DNA of 64,000 bases from Reticulascus tulasneorum (taxonomy: Eukaryota; Ascomycota; Sordariomycetes; Glomerellales; Reticulascaceae), in the NCBI GenBank assembly GCA_001557505.1, contig LSAX01000009.1, positions 2,334,377 to 2,398,376 on the forward strand, read 5' to 3'. The translations under genes and the position numbers were made by a program. Shown here piece after piece: positions 1 through 11,445 of this stretch; the stretch's first letter is position 1; every line of letters begins with the position of its first letter. Under the pieces are notes generated by a model. That model had not been told where the DNA came from. It did not search any database and saw only the letters and a list, made by a program, of their open reading frames with translations.

Positions 1-137
1 ACAAGTCACCGTTTCTCGCATCATGCAGCCATAGCTGCTTTGAAGGTCGAAAGTGGCAAAGAACTTCTGTTAGTACGCAAACTGTATTCGAGGCTCAAAT
101 AGAATCGCATTCACGAGTCCTGAACCTTCTGCTTGCC

Positions 138-1946
138 TTACCTCCGTCCGCTTTCATTGCGGACTTCTGGCCATGAAGATACCGAGTCATCAACTTCCTC
201 GAGGAAGGTAGAAGCATTGTGGACAGTTGTCCCGCCCAAGACTACCCGGATTCCAGGAGAGGTAGCATTGATAGTGGCAACCATTTTCGCCTCCTCATAA
301 GTGGCACCGCCGATCATGAAAACAATAATGTCCTGTGGCTTATCTCTTGTTGTGCCACCACCTTCGACGAACGGGTACTGTTGGTCCTTAAGTCTACCCT
401 TGATGAGATTCTGCAAGGTGCTCTCCAACAAAGGGCTGTGTTGAGTGTAGACATTCTCAACACCCTTCAAACCCTTAAAGCGATCCCTTGCTCCAGAAAA
501 GATGCCCGCAGATTCAAATATGTCCGAAATCCCAGACTGCGCTTGCGACTGCTGTAGTGATGAATGGTACGCCAGAACCTTCATGACCAAATCGGCTCGG
601 CGTCCTGGAACACGCCCTGCTGCTGTCAGGAGATCCACAAGCATTGGAAGCGCATTAGATGGGTGCTTTTCGTAGCGCAACGCATACAAGGCTACCAGGG
701 AAACCTTATTGTCCGTGACCACGCGGGGAGATTGGATGATCTTTTGGATGTTCTGCCCTATATATTAGCTCTAAGTTTTTGTCCTTTGAAGCGTGTAAGT
801 CCGAACCTTTAAATCGGCAGCATGATTGTCGTTGCAGGCGAGACTCTGTTCGAGCTCACTGACTTCGAGCAGGCTTTCGGCGCTGACCCTCCGACTGAGC
901 TCGGATACCAAGGTGACGTGTTTACTCACGTTTCCCGACAGCTTGCGAAACTCGGGGTACTCCTCAATGAACCGTTTCATGTCAGATATTGACTCAATGT
1001 TGGCGTTGTTCTGAGTCTTGGACTGATACTGTTCCACATAGTCTTTTATATTCCCGCCGAGGTCCCCAAAGTTGAGGTACATGTTCTTCTTGAAGAATGG
1101 ATCCTGGTCCTGTGACAAGACAATCTCTTTGAGCTCAGGGCGGATGTCTGTGATGTCGCTCAGGTCGACGCGGCCGTTGTTGATGCCCAAAAGATGGTGC
1201 ACCATGGCTTGGTAGGTCCACTGGGTTAGTAATGGTGTGATGGGATCCTCTCTCCGATCCAGAACCAGGAGAACAGGTGGTGTGTCTACTTTGCGGAAAT
1301 CGAACAGTTGCTCTTCCTGTGTCATGTGGTACCGCACCTCTGATGCTAGTTTCTTAGCTAGTGGGCTAGTTTTGGCATATCGTATCAAAGGTTTTTTCTT
1401 GAGAGATAGTAGGACGGCGAGGAGCCCATCCGCACATCTTTGAAGCGCGTCAGGATTCCACGCATCCGGGGAGCTGCCCCAAATGCGCTGCTGTGGAATC
1501 GTGAAGCCGAGAGAAAAGAGGTCTGGATTGATTACGATGAAATCGGCGAAGTGTTCTTGTACGAGTTTAACAACCTCGTGGTCATCGGCTTCCGCTAGCC
1601 GTTCGAGAGACGACTTCTTCACGACATTGGTGAAATAAAGATGATACTCCCCATACTTTGGCTCACGAAGCTCGTCTATGAGAAGCTGTATTGACTCTGG
1701 AGAAGGCCGAACAAGACAGAGGCATCGAAGATGTCGCATCTTCTCTCTGTTACCATTGTCAAGTCGGTCGATTAGGTAGACTTCATGGTTAAGAAGGGTC
1801 GACTGCGTTATTGCGGTCGACACGATGGAGACAGTATCCTTGTCCAGTAGCAGGATCTTCATCTTGGCAGACTGCGCATTCGGCAGAGAGTCCCCGGATG
1901 AGATCATGCGAGACACATAGCCGGATACTGCCTGGGCCACGTCCAT
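138..1946 (-). CDS. VPS45: Vacuolar protein sorting protein VPS45 (Sec1/Munc18 family)
   Basis: This is an SM-family protein that binds Tlg2-type syntaxins and drives SNARE assembly for Golgi/endosome-to-vacuole traffic. Two exons, 1946-807 and 752-138, are joined in phase 0 across a 54-nt intron (donor GTTCGG, acceptor CAG) and give 584 residues; yeast Vps45 is 577. The Sec1 domain fills nearly the whole protein. Visible motifs are DRREDPITPLL at about residues 230-240 and ALYALRYE at about 401-408. The junction restores the conserved ADLK/NIQ stretch, which supports the splice. The start is the first ATG of the frame, with the typical short helical N-terminus MDVAQAVSGY. It lies divergent from MMM1 across about 970 bp. 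Family assignment is very secure; the non-canonical donor is the only weak point. Confidence 0.95.
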
Positions 1947-2918
1947 TGCGATTGCGTGAGGATGTGCTGGTTAAGTTAGGTGTGAATCGGGGTTCCTTGA
2001 GCTGCGGGACGAGAAATATAGGCGGTGACCAAGGATTGCATGGCTTGATGTCGTGGTCTACTGGTGGTGCGCCATGTGTCGGGATTCGATCGAAGCCAAG
2101 GCAGGCTGAAGTGGATGGTGACGAGGCGAGAATGACAGCAAGTGCTGCGGTTCAAACTTGTGGTATTGGCGGAGTTTGAGTGGTGAGGCTGCAGACTTCT
2201 AAATACCGACCAACGTTAGCTGAGTGGGATCTTATAACTGTAATTATAGGGACTTCAGAGGCCTGTAGTTGGTACGATCAAAACCTAGACTAGTGATTCA
2301 CGGAGTCGGGCAACTAAATATCCCTAACCCTGGCCCCTCATCCCCGCTGTGAGTTTGGCTTGCAGACTTGTAGTGCCTCCAATTGCCTAGCTACCTTGGC
2401 TCGGAGCGTTCGCACCCATCTATGTAAAATGCCGTGGATCCCACCACCTTCCCAGGGGCCAGCCAGTGATGCATTAATTCATAACCGATTGCCTACAAAG
2501 TATTCCGAATTACCTACACACAGCCATCCGATAGGTATGCAAGTTTGATGACCCTTACCACCGACTCCCACTGCCCACTATTCAACTTCATCTTCGTCTC
2601 CATTCCATTGCTACGTCGTTGCAACTCAAATTACCACGACTTAGCCAAAGGAGTGCGGATAGTCTACTGAGTCATTGGCGAGGATAATTTCACCGACCAT
2701 TCATTTTATGTCACTATTTTCGCTTGTCAACCATCTTTCCCTACCGAGGATAAACCTCACTTTACTCGCACACCATATATTCGTGATCGTTTTTGCGTTG
2801 AGATTTATCACGTCACTAAACTTGTCTTCCAGCTGTATCTCGAGAAGTCAGCAACTGTGCATCCGATCGGGCGTACAATGACTGGCCAGACTTATCTGGA
2901 CATCCTGGTCAGAACGAT
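1947..2918. promoter_or_regulatory. Divergent intergenic region VPS45 / MMM1
   Basis: This 970-bp region separates the VPS45 start (minus) from the MMM1 start (plus) and must hold both promoters. Short open frames here lack family features and good codon patterns. The MMM1-proximal 300 bases are pyrimidine-rich, as in many fungal leaders, and end in a short upstream ORF (separate entry). No tRNA or repeat was seen. Confidence 0.6.
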
Positions 2919-2922
2919 ATGA
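2878..2922 (+). promoter_or_regulatory. Upstream ORF overlapping the MMM1 start codon
   Basis: A 14-codon frame ([14 protein letters not shown]) begins at ATG 2878 and ends with TGA at 2920-2922. That stop overlaps the proposed MMM1 ATG (2919-2921) in the tetranucleotide ATGA. Such stop/start overlap is compatible with termination-reinitiation control, if transcription starts upstream of 2878. Whether the uORF is in the mRNA cannot be seen from sequence alone. Confidence 0.45.
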
Positions 2923-4221
2923 CCTCTGATGTGTGCTTGACCAAGGTTGAGCCAACGTAAGATAAGCCATGCTCTTTGAACTTAGTTGCTTCCTCTTAAC
3001 TTGGTCGGCAGTTTGTCCTTTACTCAAGGATTTATCGTGGGCCAGCTGTCCGTGGTTCTAATTCTCGCTGCCTTTATAAAATTCTTCATATTCGGCGATC
3101 CTCCCTCGTCCGAGGTGACAGCTTCGTTAAGAGCTACCGAGCGTCGGTCGAGAACCCTCGCACACAAGCGATCACTTCTAAGCCTGCGAACAACAAGCAC
3201 CCGGCAAGGCCAGCAGACTCTGAATAAGAAGAAATCGAGCATACTCCGTAACCCTCCCACTCTGACCATTCCTTCTATCCTGAGCAAAACCTATTACAAT
3301 GTCGACAGCCATCAGCCCGAGAGCCTCGATTGGTTCAATGTTCTTGTAGCCCAGACCATCGCCCAGTTCCGGAGCGACGCACAGCATGATGACGCCATTC
3401 TCAACTCGCTGACAAAGGCATTGAATGGCACATCGAGGCCCGATTTTCTGGACGAGATTAGGGTCACCGAGCTGAGTCTCGGGGAAGATTTCCCTATCTT
3501 TAGTAACTGCCGCATCATCCCTGTCGACGAGGATGGTCTCAGTCTGGGCAACGGCAGGCCTCTCGATGCTAACGCCACCGGGAGAGAAGGTGGCAGGTTG
3601 CAGGCCCGGATGGACGTGGACCTGAGCGACATGCTTACTCTAGCGCTGGAGACGAAGTTGCTGCTGAACTACCCAAAGAGTCTAACAGCAGTGCTGCCGG
3701 TGGCTTTGGCCGTCTCCGTTGTCAGGTTCAGCGGGACATTGTCGATATCCTTCATTCCTAGCAACCCATCACAGGCAACCCCGACTATGATGGCATTCAA
3801 TTTTCTGGATGATTACCGGCTCGATTTATCTATCCGCAGCCTGCTAGGAAGTCGATCTCGGCTGCAGGATGTACCAAAAATTGCTCAATTAGTCGAGGCT
3901 CGACTACATCGGTGGTTCGATGAACGTTGCGTCGAGCCGCGATTTCAGGAGATTGCGCTGCCTAGTCTTTGGCCGCGCAAAAAGAACACAAGGGGACCGG
4001 ACGACGGAACTGCGGAGAGCAGTGGATCGGTTGGGCGATCAAAAGGAAAGGAAATTAGTCAGGATCTTAGAGAGGAGGCGCGGAAAGAGGTGGAGGCCGA
4101 GGCTGGCGTTCGTACGGACCGGGCACAGGAGTCGCTACGTCTCCGCCGGCGGTTGCGGACGGAGGAGAAGCTCACGATGCCTGGGTCACTTCCGGGGCTA
4201 GACCTCAACCTACACACATAG
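2919..4221 (+). CDS. MMM1: ERMES subunit MMM1 (maintenance of mitochondrial morphology 1)
   Basis: MMM1 is the ER-membrane subunit of the ERMES tether, which moves phospholipids between ER and mitochondria. Exon 1 (2919-2956) carries only 12 codons plus 2 nt; a 55-nt intron (GTAAGA...CAG) leads to exon 2 (3012-4221), giving 415 residues, normal for Sordariomycetes. The N-terminus [13 protein letters not shown] is followed by the family hallmark [15 protein letters not shown], a single transmembrane segment at about residues 19-40, and the lipid-binding SMP domain at about 115-330 ([30 protein letters not shown]). The C-terminus is charged and low complexity. Without the short first exon the frame would have no ATG before the membrane anchor, so the exon is needed; its exact start is inferred. 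Confidence 0.93.
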
Positions 4222-4325
4222 TGCATTCAATTTCTTGACTAGGGTCCCACCATCTCCGCGGAACGCAGTGTTCTTTCGATAGGCATCTCTATATAGGATG
4301 ACAAGCTTTTATGAGATCGTCAGAA

Positions 4326-5390
4326 TCATATCGGAACCAACGCAGCGCCACTCGCGGTCAGAGGCAACAGTCTCTTCCACCACAGAATAGCTCCAGCAAC
4401 CAAGAGTACATAATAAGCCATGGTCCATGCCCGGGTTGTGGCGCCGAACTGGTTCTCTCCCTTGTACAGCCAATAGGGCTGAACAGAACCCCAAAAGCGT
4501 GGAAGGCCTATGGAGTTGCAAAATGCATGAACCAAGACGGCTGCTAACAAGCTTCCAGTCCGAAGAAACAGAAAGGTAGCATACGCTCCAAATAAGGACG
4601 TATACGTCAATTGTAGCAGCGAACGTGCTACAGCAGCTATGAGCGGTGTATGAGGATGGGTAATGCGAAATTCGTAAAAATGGTGAATATGAGCGAGTCC
4701 AAAGATGACGGGTGACAAGAAGATGGTCTTGGCGAGCGACATACGGGCACATAGTAGAAGCGGGACGGATGCAGAACGGAAGAGGATCTCTTCGGTGAGT
4801 GGCCCCTAGAGACCAGTGTTACACCTTGCGAAGGGTGCGATGGGGAGCAAGCCATTACATACCGCAACTATGTTTCTCCAAGCAGTCCACTGGCTAAGCA
4901 GCTCGGTGACGGGCTGAAGAGAGAGCCAGGACCTCCAGGCCCCATCGATAAGAAGAATCTCGTAGAGCGGACCAGCGAACAACAGACTAGTCAGCAGCAG
5001 GCTGCTCAGGGATTCTAGGATGCCAATAGGCAGGTATCCCATGGCGTGTAGCGGGTTGGAAAACAAGTCATCGTTGCAAAATGATAGGATAAATAGGGTC
5101 AGCAATGAGCAGAGAATGGTCGAGAAGGTGACAGATGTGATACGGGCACGGATGACCCGGGGATCGTCCCTCGATATACTGGGAGATGGCCTCGTGGATG
5201 GAGAGGCATAGAAAGGAAGGACGTAAATGACGGTATACAGGATCTGCAAGAGTTAGACGTGATTTGGGGCGTTGTGAAGATGACGTGAAGCATTCGCCGA
5301 ATATGAACTTACTAGTAACCCCACAGCCGTTGAGAGGTTGAGAGATCCGGCTGTGGAGTAGTCAGATCCGGGGCTGAGGATTGAAGACAT
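4326..5390 (-). CDS. RCE1: CAAX prenyl protease 2 (RCE1, ABI/CPBP family)
   Basis: RCE1 is the ER-membrane endopeptidase that removes the -AAX tripeptide from prenylated Ras/Rho proteins and a-factor-type pheromones. Three exons, 5390-5313, 5243-4863 and 4805-4326, all join in phase 0 (introns 69 and 57 nt, donors GTAAGT and GTATGT) and give 312 residues; yeast Rce1 is 315. The catalytic signature is complete: the glutamate pair in GPLTEEILFR (about residues 158-159), the histidines in FGLAHIHHFYE (about 192-195) and HAFCN near the C-terminus. Several hydrophobic segments fit a multi-pass protein. The terminal exon is convergent with MMM1, leaving about 100 bp between the two stop codons, so 3' UTRs probably overlap. 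Confidence 0.93.
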
Positions 5391-8167
5391 GGGAGGCAAG
5401 TGGCCGTAGGCCGGTGCCGAAGCACAGGGGGTTAGGGGGGAGGCTGTTTGCTTGAGGGTGGTTTAGTGGTAACAGTGGTCGTCCCGTCCGAGCCCGAAGT
5501 CGATATGTCAGAAACAATTTACTTGTTCGGATCTGTCGAGTTGTGCTTGCGTGACTAGAACGATGAAGTAAGTATCCAGCAACTTTCCCACTTTTGCTGC
5601 TAGCCAGTCACACGAAACGATGATTACACCACTGCAAAAGCCTTCTTTTGGCTTTGACGAGCACCAATGGTAAAGTTGGGATAGGATGGGGCGGGGCGCC
5701 GAGGCCTTGTGTCCAGTAAATGCGGCGTAACGTGTCCGGCCGGCTGTTCTTTGGTAGTTTTCGGAAGTCAAAGCTGATTGATGTTGTGATTGTCTCGGGG
5801 AGTGACAAAGAAGCGGAGTGCAAGCCTACCGAGGTCCCTCAACTTTTCGGCCTACGCTCGGTCCAGTGCTACCAAGTCCACTTAACATACATAGTTAACA
5901 CAATTACTTGCTCCAGAAACCAACCACCTGCCGAGTTTTGTGGCAGGCTGTCCACCGTACATTACCTTAGGATTAAGCACCGAGGTAAGTAGATAGGTGC
6001 ATTAGTTTCAGGCACACGACCTTGAACGCTGGGGAGAAAGAAAAAAAACCACTAAAGGAATATCGGACAACCAAGCCTCCGGGCCCAGCAATAAAGCCTG
6101 AATGCGTGGGCGCCACATGCTCGAACGGGTGATAGCACTATTAAATACGTAGGTACTTGCGGTTGGGGGTTGTACTTTGAAAGATGGACTACCTCGTAAG
6201 TAATCATGCGTGCCTACGTTTAAAAAGAGGTAACGCCTAATTAAGGTAGGTGCCTATTGTTTGGCGGGAGTTTACAATTATTCCCTCCATCACCATCACG
6301 GTACGGGAACTGGCGAATGAGCCACAGTAAATGCACAAATTGTTAAGATAGCATAGGTACTTCGTATGTATGTAGATACGTAAATACTGCCTGGGGTACG
6401 GGAAGTTCTCCAGCGGAGAGCTGAAGTGGGTTTCCGCGTAGTTTGGAAGGGACTGCGCTACTGCCGTAGGTACGTACTCCCCTGAAGACCCCCGTCCAAT
6501 GATCCCTGGTGACGCATCTTCTTCCGGAACGCAAGAAGTTTAATGGACGCGTGATAACGCGGGCCGCTTGGCTCTGGGCAGCAGCCCAACAAAAGTCTGG
6601 AGACGCGACCTTCGGACGCGTCGCAATTAATCGTGCATGAACAGGTGCATCCTTGTTTTAATTAGCTGGGGCCCAGGCCAGCTGAGTGGTCGATTATTAT
6701 GCCAGCCACTTGAGATCTTTGCTCCCCCTTGCCCTGTATTCTCTCATCCAAGCAAAAGCTCGACCTCCATCCAGCCGCGCATGCTTAAGGGGTAGGTGAG
6801 CTAGTTCTCTGAATTGCAATGCATAGGTACCCAAAATTAGAAGGAGCCTGGCGAACCCGAGCCATGGGGTAGGAGAGGTACCGTACACATTACCTATACA
6901 TGCAAGTAAGGGACGTGAACAGCACTAATCAATATTAAGGAGCTGTTCGCCCGCCTTTAACTTCTTTCGTGACGTTGTCGGGCCTCCCAAGTTTCCTCAT
7001 CCTTTGTCCATCAGAGTGTTGTAGACAGACAGATGATGATTTCCTCCCTTCAGACGGAAGACGGAGGACTGTCCCACTGAAGAATATTTTGTAGCGGCGC
7101 AACCCGCCCGGGAAAAGCCCTATACATTACCTACCTATCTTTTCACTCTGTTTGCTGGGGGGTGGGGGTTCCGGGGGAAACGCCACCACCCAGACAACCA
7201 CCCCCCCCCCAAAAAAAAACAAGGCTACGGCCATGGTCTTTTGCTATGTACGCTCTTGCTCGCCTTTTCTCGTTCATGTCAATACAAGTGTCCACCAACA
7301 AATAAACACGCGAGGCCCCGTGATCTTAATGTGCAGGCGACAGCCGCAACCTCCAACGAACGATCCATGGGCGTGCTGGAAATTACTTACATGTATCTCG
7401 AAAGGAGTTCGAACAGCCGCCCGCCACGGAGCCAATGGTCGGCTAGTAGGGTACTCATCGAGGCCAAGTCTCGTCTTTATCCTGGAAAGCCCCCATTGGG
7501 GCGTACGACCTGCCTCGGACCAGGGTCCATATCCTCATATATCGCGTCTCTCATTTCCTTATGAGCCTTGAGTGAGGTCATATCCTGTCCTATCATGCAT
7601 CTACGAAGTCCGATACTCCGTACACATCCTTTTTCCGCGGCTGTTTTCTCTTTCTCTCATCCCCCTCCTCTTCGTCTTCCTCGTCCTTCCTTGTCTTCTC
7701 GTCCATTATCTTCAGACCGCTCACAGGCTGTACTGCTAGTACCAATCTTCGGAGCTGACACCGGTCTCTCATCTCCTCAGTCCTAGTCCCTCCGTCTCTT
7801 CTTCACTTTCGTTCTTACCTTTGGCTGTTCTTCCTCTAGTCCCATGACCGGCATGAGGACTGTGCTATCATTCCCTAGTGGCCCGCTTTTCAAACACGCG
7901 TGACGAAAGGTCGAGACTACGGACGGCGTTTGCTGGGAAGCTTTGCAGGCATCACCGCTGCCAGAGCCCAGGACCTAAAAGCACCTTCTCTCGTCGACGT
8001 CGCCGCCGTCTTCTCTTTCTCCTCCCTCATCCTCGCCCTCATTGTGGCTGTCCCCATCCGCTGATCAGCAGAGCCTGACGGGGGGACGCTGGTATGGCCC
8101 CGATTTTCACTACTTCATAGTCGTTCGACTCGGCAACGCATCCGACCTAAGTGCCGCCGGTCCTAGC
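5391..8167. promoter_or_regulatory. Long intergenic region RCE1 / serine-rich gene
   Basis: No convincing gene was found in about 2.8 kb. The region has scattered AGGTA/TACCT-type words (near 6150, 6247, 6352, 6468, 6824, 6877 and 7130), a C-run followed directly by an A-run near 7200-7220, and a long pyrimidine-rich stretch at about 7620-8040 just before the serine-rich gene, typical of fungal promoters and leaders of long-UTR genes. Open frames of 60-140 codons overlap one another on both strands and show no family features. Confidence 0.5.
7620..8040 (+). promoter_or_regulatory. Pyrimidine-rich leader/promoter tract
   Basis: About 400 bases upstream of the serine-rich gene are dominated by C and T on the plus strand (repeated TCTTCCTC-like runs). 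In filamentous fungi such tracts commonly sit just upstream of transcription starts. This is positional inference; no specific factor site is claimed. Confidence 0.4.
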
Positions 8168-10895
8168 ATGTCCGCACCACCGTCTCGGTCCCAGCGAAGA
8201 CCTCTGCACGAGCGATCACAGTCCCAGACGAATACACTGGCCATCCGAGTCGTCCCGTACACCCCGCCGCGACTCGATGGCCTGCAAAGTCATCATGCCG
8301 CTCCGTCTCGTCGAGCAGCTGTAGATCCTGGTGGCCAATCCGAACAAGACAGCTCTACCGACCAAGCCCGCAAGAATCCTTCTTCCTACCTGGGATATTA
8401 TGCCAGCAATCCAGGGCTTGCATTGCAATCTTCCTCCTCCTCCTCCACTCCATTGGTCCTATTCGAGGATGATGGTGTTTCAGGCTCGAAACTGGTATCC
8501 GACCCCTCAGAGTCAGGCGGTGGCCCCGGAACCCCCACTACCCCTGTCGCTTACCCTCCATTCACTCCGACTGCTATTTCCCGCGTTAATGCAACTTCCC
8601 AGCCTGCTCATGAGCAGAATGACCAGTCTGCCACGGCTGTGTCCCAGCGTCCCTTATCTCGCCGTCGTAATTTGGTCGCCGTCCACTCCGACAAGACTTT
8701 TTCCCTTCTTCCCCATGCCGACCATGGGGGCTTCAGATCCCCGTCCCTGTCCTTCTCGACGTCCAGCTCGCATGAACGGGTATCCTCTGACGCCTTTAGC
8801 GACGATCGTCCCAGCTCACCCTTGACCACCGCCCCGGAACGAAGCGTCTCCCCTTACACCCCCGGCTCATCATCCACACAATTAGCTGAGGATCATATCG
8901 GCTTCTCCTCTTCGCCGTGGAACTATCGCATGGTTGGCGGCCTTCGCAAGGTTCCCAAAACTCCCGATTTCAAGCAAAAGAGCACCATCATCCCGACATC
9001 TTCGTCTGATCTCCGACTGGCTCCATTGCCAGAAGCCCCATCCACTGAGCCCAACTCTCACTCGCTGCTGACCAAGACCTCTTTCCAATCATCACAAACA
9101 ACTTCAACGACCTCAGAGACAACTAATTACAAACTCTATGGCTCGAGCTCTCCAGTTGTCCCAGATACGTACAGTCTAGCGCCATCTTCAAGTCATTCCA
9201 ACTACCACCTTCTCGGCGAATCCTCCCCAGCGGCATCCGTCGACCAGCACCGTCCTAAGACTGCTGACAGCAACGAGAACTACGTCTTGCATGGTGACCC
9301 GTCTCCTGCAGGCTCCTTGGTCACGGTCAAACATCGAGTGCGACCGGAGTATTCTCAGGAGAGCCTAGTCGTCCCCCCTCTCAGGCCAGCCAAGAAGAGA
9401 TCCCACGAGAGAATCGGATACTACAAGACTCGGTCGCGAGAATCTCTCCGCGCCGGGTCATTGACCTCAATATCCAGTGTTCTTACCCAAGAAGCTACCC
9501 AGGCTCTCTTTGCTACCCCTGCCTCAATATATCTGCACGGTGCTCCAGTGCCCAACTGGCGACAAGATTCATGGGCTGGATCTTCCAATCTAGTTCCCTC
9601 CAAGCCACACATGCTAGCTCATCCTCATCAATGGAGCTCGCAGCTATCTACTGTCGCTTCAGAAAGCGAGGGGGGGAGCTCGCTAGGGTCCAGGTCCATC
9701 TCGCCCTCGTCCGCGCCAGGCAGACGTAGTAGCGGCTTTCCGAGCAACCACAGCAGGCAGATGCTGAGCATCTCGTCATCCCTGGCTGGACAGGAAGAAC
9801 GTTCACATTCGCGTTCTCACTCATATAGCGATTCCCTTGATCGCCCGCAGCCGGCTTACACACGTGCACCAAACCGAGACCCGGCCGCCAGCGCTGTGCG
9901 GTTAGTGAGAGATCAGGATGAACACGGAGATGGCCTCACCGACCTACATGAACTCCAGCAGCGGCCGTCACGCTCGCGACTATCCAGTTTTTTTTCGGGG
10001 GCTTCTTCGGATCGTAACCTGCATTCATCTGCGAGCTCTCGCGCAAACAGCTTCGGTTCCTCCTCCCTTCCAGCCTGGGCCAGGTAAGCTTCTGTGAAAT
10101 TCAGCCTCGACATCTTGAGGCTATCTAGGAGCTGACTTACTGACACGTGGAACAGATTTTACTATGGCAGTGGGGAACGAAAGTTTCTCGCAGCATCTTC
10201 TGAGTCGATGATATCCGAGTTCAACGACAGCCGACCAGCAAGTTCGTTTCGCAGCGGCTCGCCCAGTACTGAGCACTTACCTCTCAGCATTTACAGCCCA
10301 CGCCGCCGTGTGAGGGAAGTCAATGCCAACGTAGCCCGGCCGGCATCCAATACAGGCTCCATGGATATAAACCAGGTGGCACCGCTCCATGGCTTTCATC
10401 CGCGATTCGGTTTGCGCAAGCAAACGTCAAGCATCTGGTCGCCCCACCTCCGCCACGATCGTCGAGCCAGCCGATATAGCATTTGGGAGCCACCTTCGGT
10501 GAATTGGTCCGCTGAGAGTGGATGGCTTGGCAGGCGGAACATCCAGGTCGTATTGTTCCTTCTTGGGTTTATCTTCCCTTTCGGTAAACTACTCCATCTC
10601 TGTGTACGCAAACGACAGCTAATGTTGATCAGCATGGATGATTGCCGCCTTCCTGCCATTGCCTCCAAACCCACAGCAAGAAATGTCAGAAAGAGATCAC
10701 AGTACGAGTCTTTTGGACTTTCGCAGAGATTTGCACAGGAGAATGAGGGTGGTTGATGAAACTAATTACAACAGTGCAAGGTGGTGGAGACAGCTCAACC
10801 GCTACATGTCCGTTGTAGGCCTCCTTGTACTGGGTGCTGTTGTCGCTCTTGTCGTCGTGGGGATACGACAAGGTTGGGGCCAAAACGGTCCTTGA
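8168..10895 (+). CDS. Conserved serine-rich protein with two C-terminal membrane segments
   Basis: No function is known to me; the layout resembles hypothetical serine-rich proteins of Sordariomycetes. Three exons, 8168-10083, 10156-10583 and 10633-10895 (phases 2 and 1; introns 72 and 49 nt), give 868 residues. The first 750 or so residues are low complexity, rich in Ser, Pro, Thr and Arg, with many SP/TP sites, and probably disordered. The C-terminus has two hydrophobic segments, one at about 767-795 built across the second splice junction (FIFPF then AWMIAAF) and one at about 841-860 (GLLVLGAVVALVVVG), with the charged ARWWRQLNR just before the second. The ATG at 8168 was chosen because MSAPPSRSQRRPLHERSQS looks like a genuine N-terminus; the frame is open further upstream without an obvious better start. 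Confidence 0.8.
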
Positions 10896-11445
10896 CACGA
10901 TTCGCACCAGCATACAAGAACTCCAACCAAATCACTCTGCGCTTTGCATTATTAGCTAACCGCAACAATTTATCACAATAATTTGTAACACCACAACGAC
11001 GACACGGCCTACTTTTTTTCTCCCCCTTTCAGGGTCGGCGCTGACGACTAAACGACACCTGTTCATTTGGACGATATAGACACCCGGTGCGGAAGCCCTT
11101 TGCTAGATACGCATTGTCTTGCTTATCGTGCCTGTTATTCACCGCTCTGGCACTTCGAGAACCTTGAGACGCTAGCGAACTGCGATCTCTTACGATACCC
11201 TTACCTTATTTGAATCGGTACTACGCGGCGGAGAGCAAGGCGGGACGGCCGGCTATAGAAAATTTAGAACTCAAAGCTAGAGATATAATGACAATGTTAA
11301 ATTCATTTTAAAAGCAATCTAGTGAAGAGCCTCTGCAGGTCCGGGTAGGAATCTCATCTACATTTGACAAGAAACACCACGAAAAGGTCCCAACACAAGA
11401 TAGCGCCAATCCATATCGTAGCCTCGGGAAAGGGGAGCTTTGTAA
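10896..11445. other. Convergent 3' intergenic region
   Basis: This 550-bp region lies between the stops of the serine-rich gene (plus) and the ALE1-like gene (minus). It contains AT-rich patches compatible with polyadenylation signals; no gene, RNA or repeat was recognised. Confidence 0.5.

Noticed and set aside
7152..7571. 139-codon ORF starting with Gly- and Pro-rich sequence
   Set aside because: It translates a low-complexity G-run and C/A-run region, overlaps other frames, and has no conserved features.
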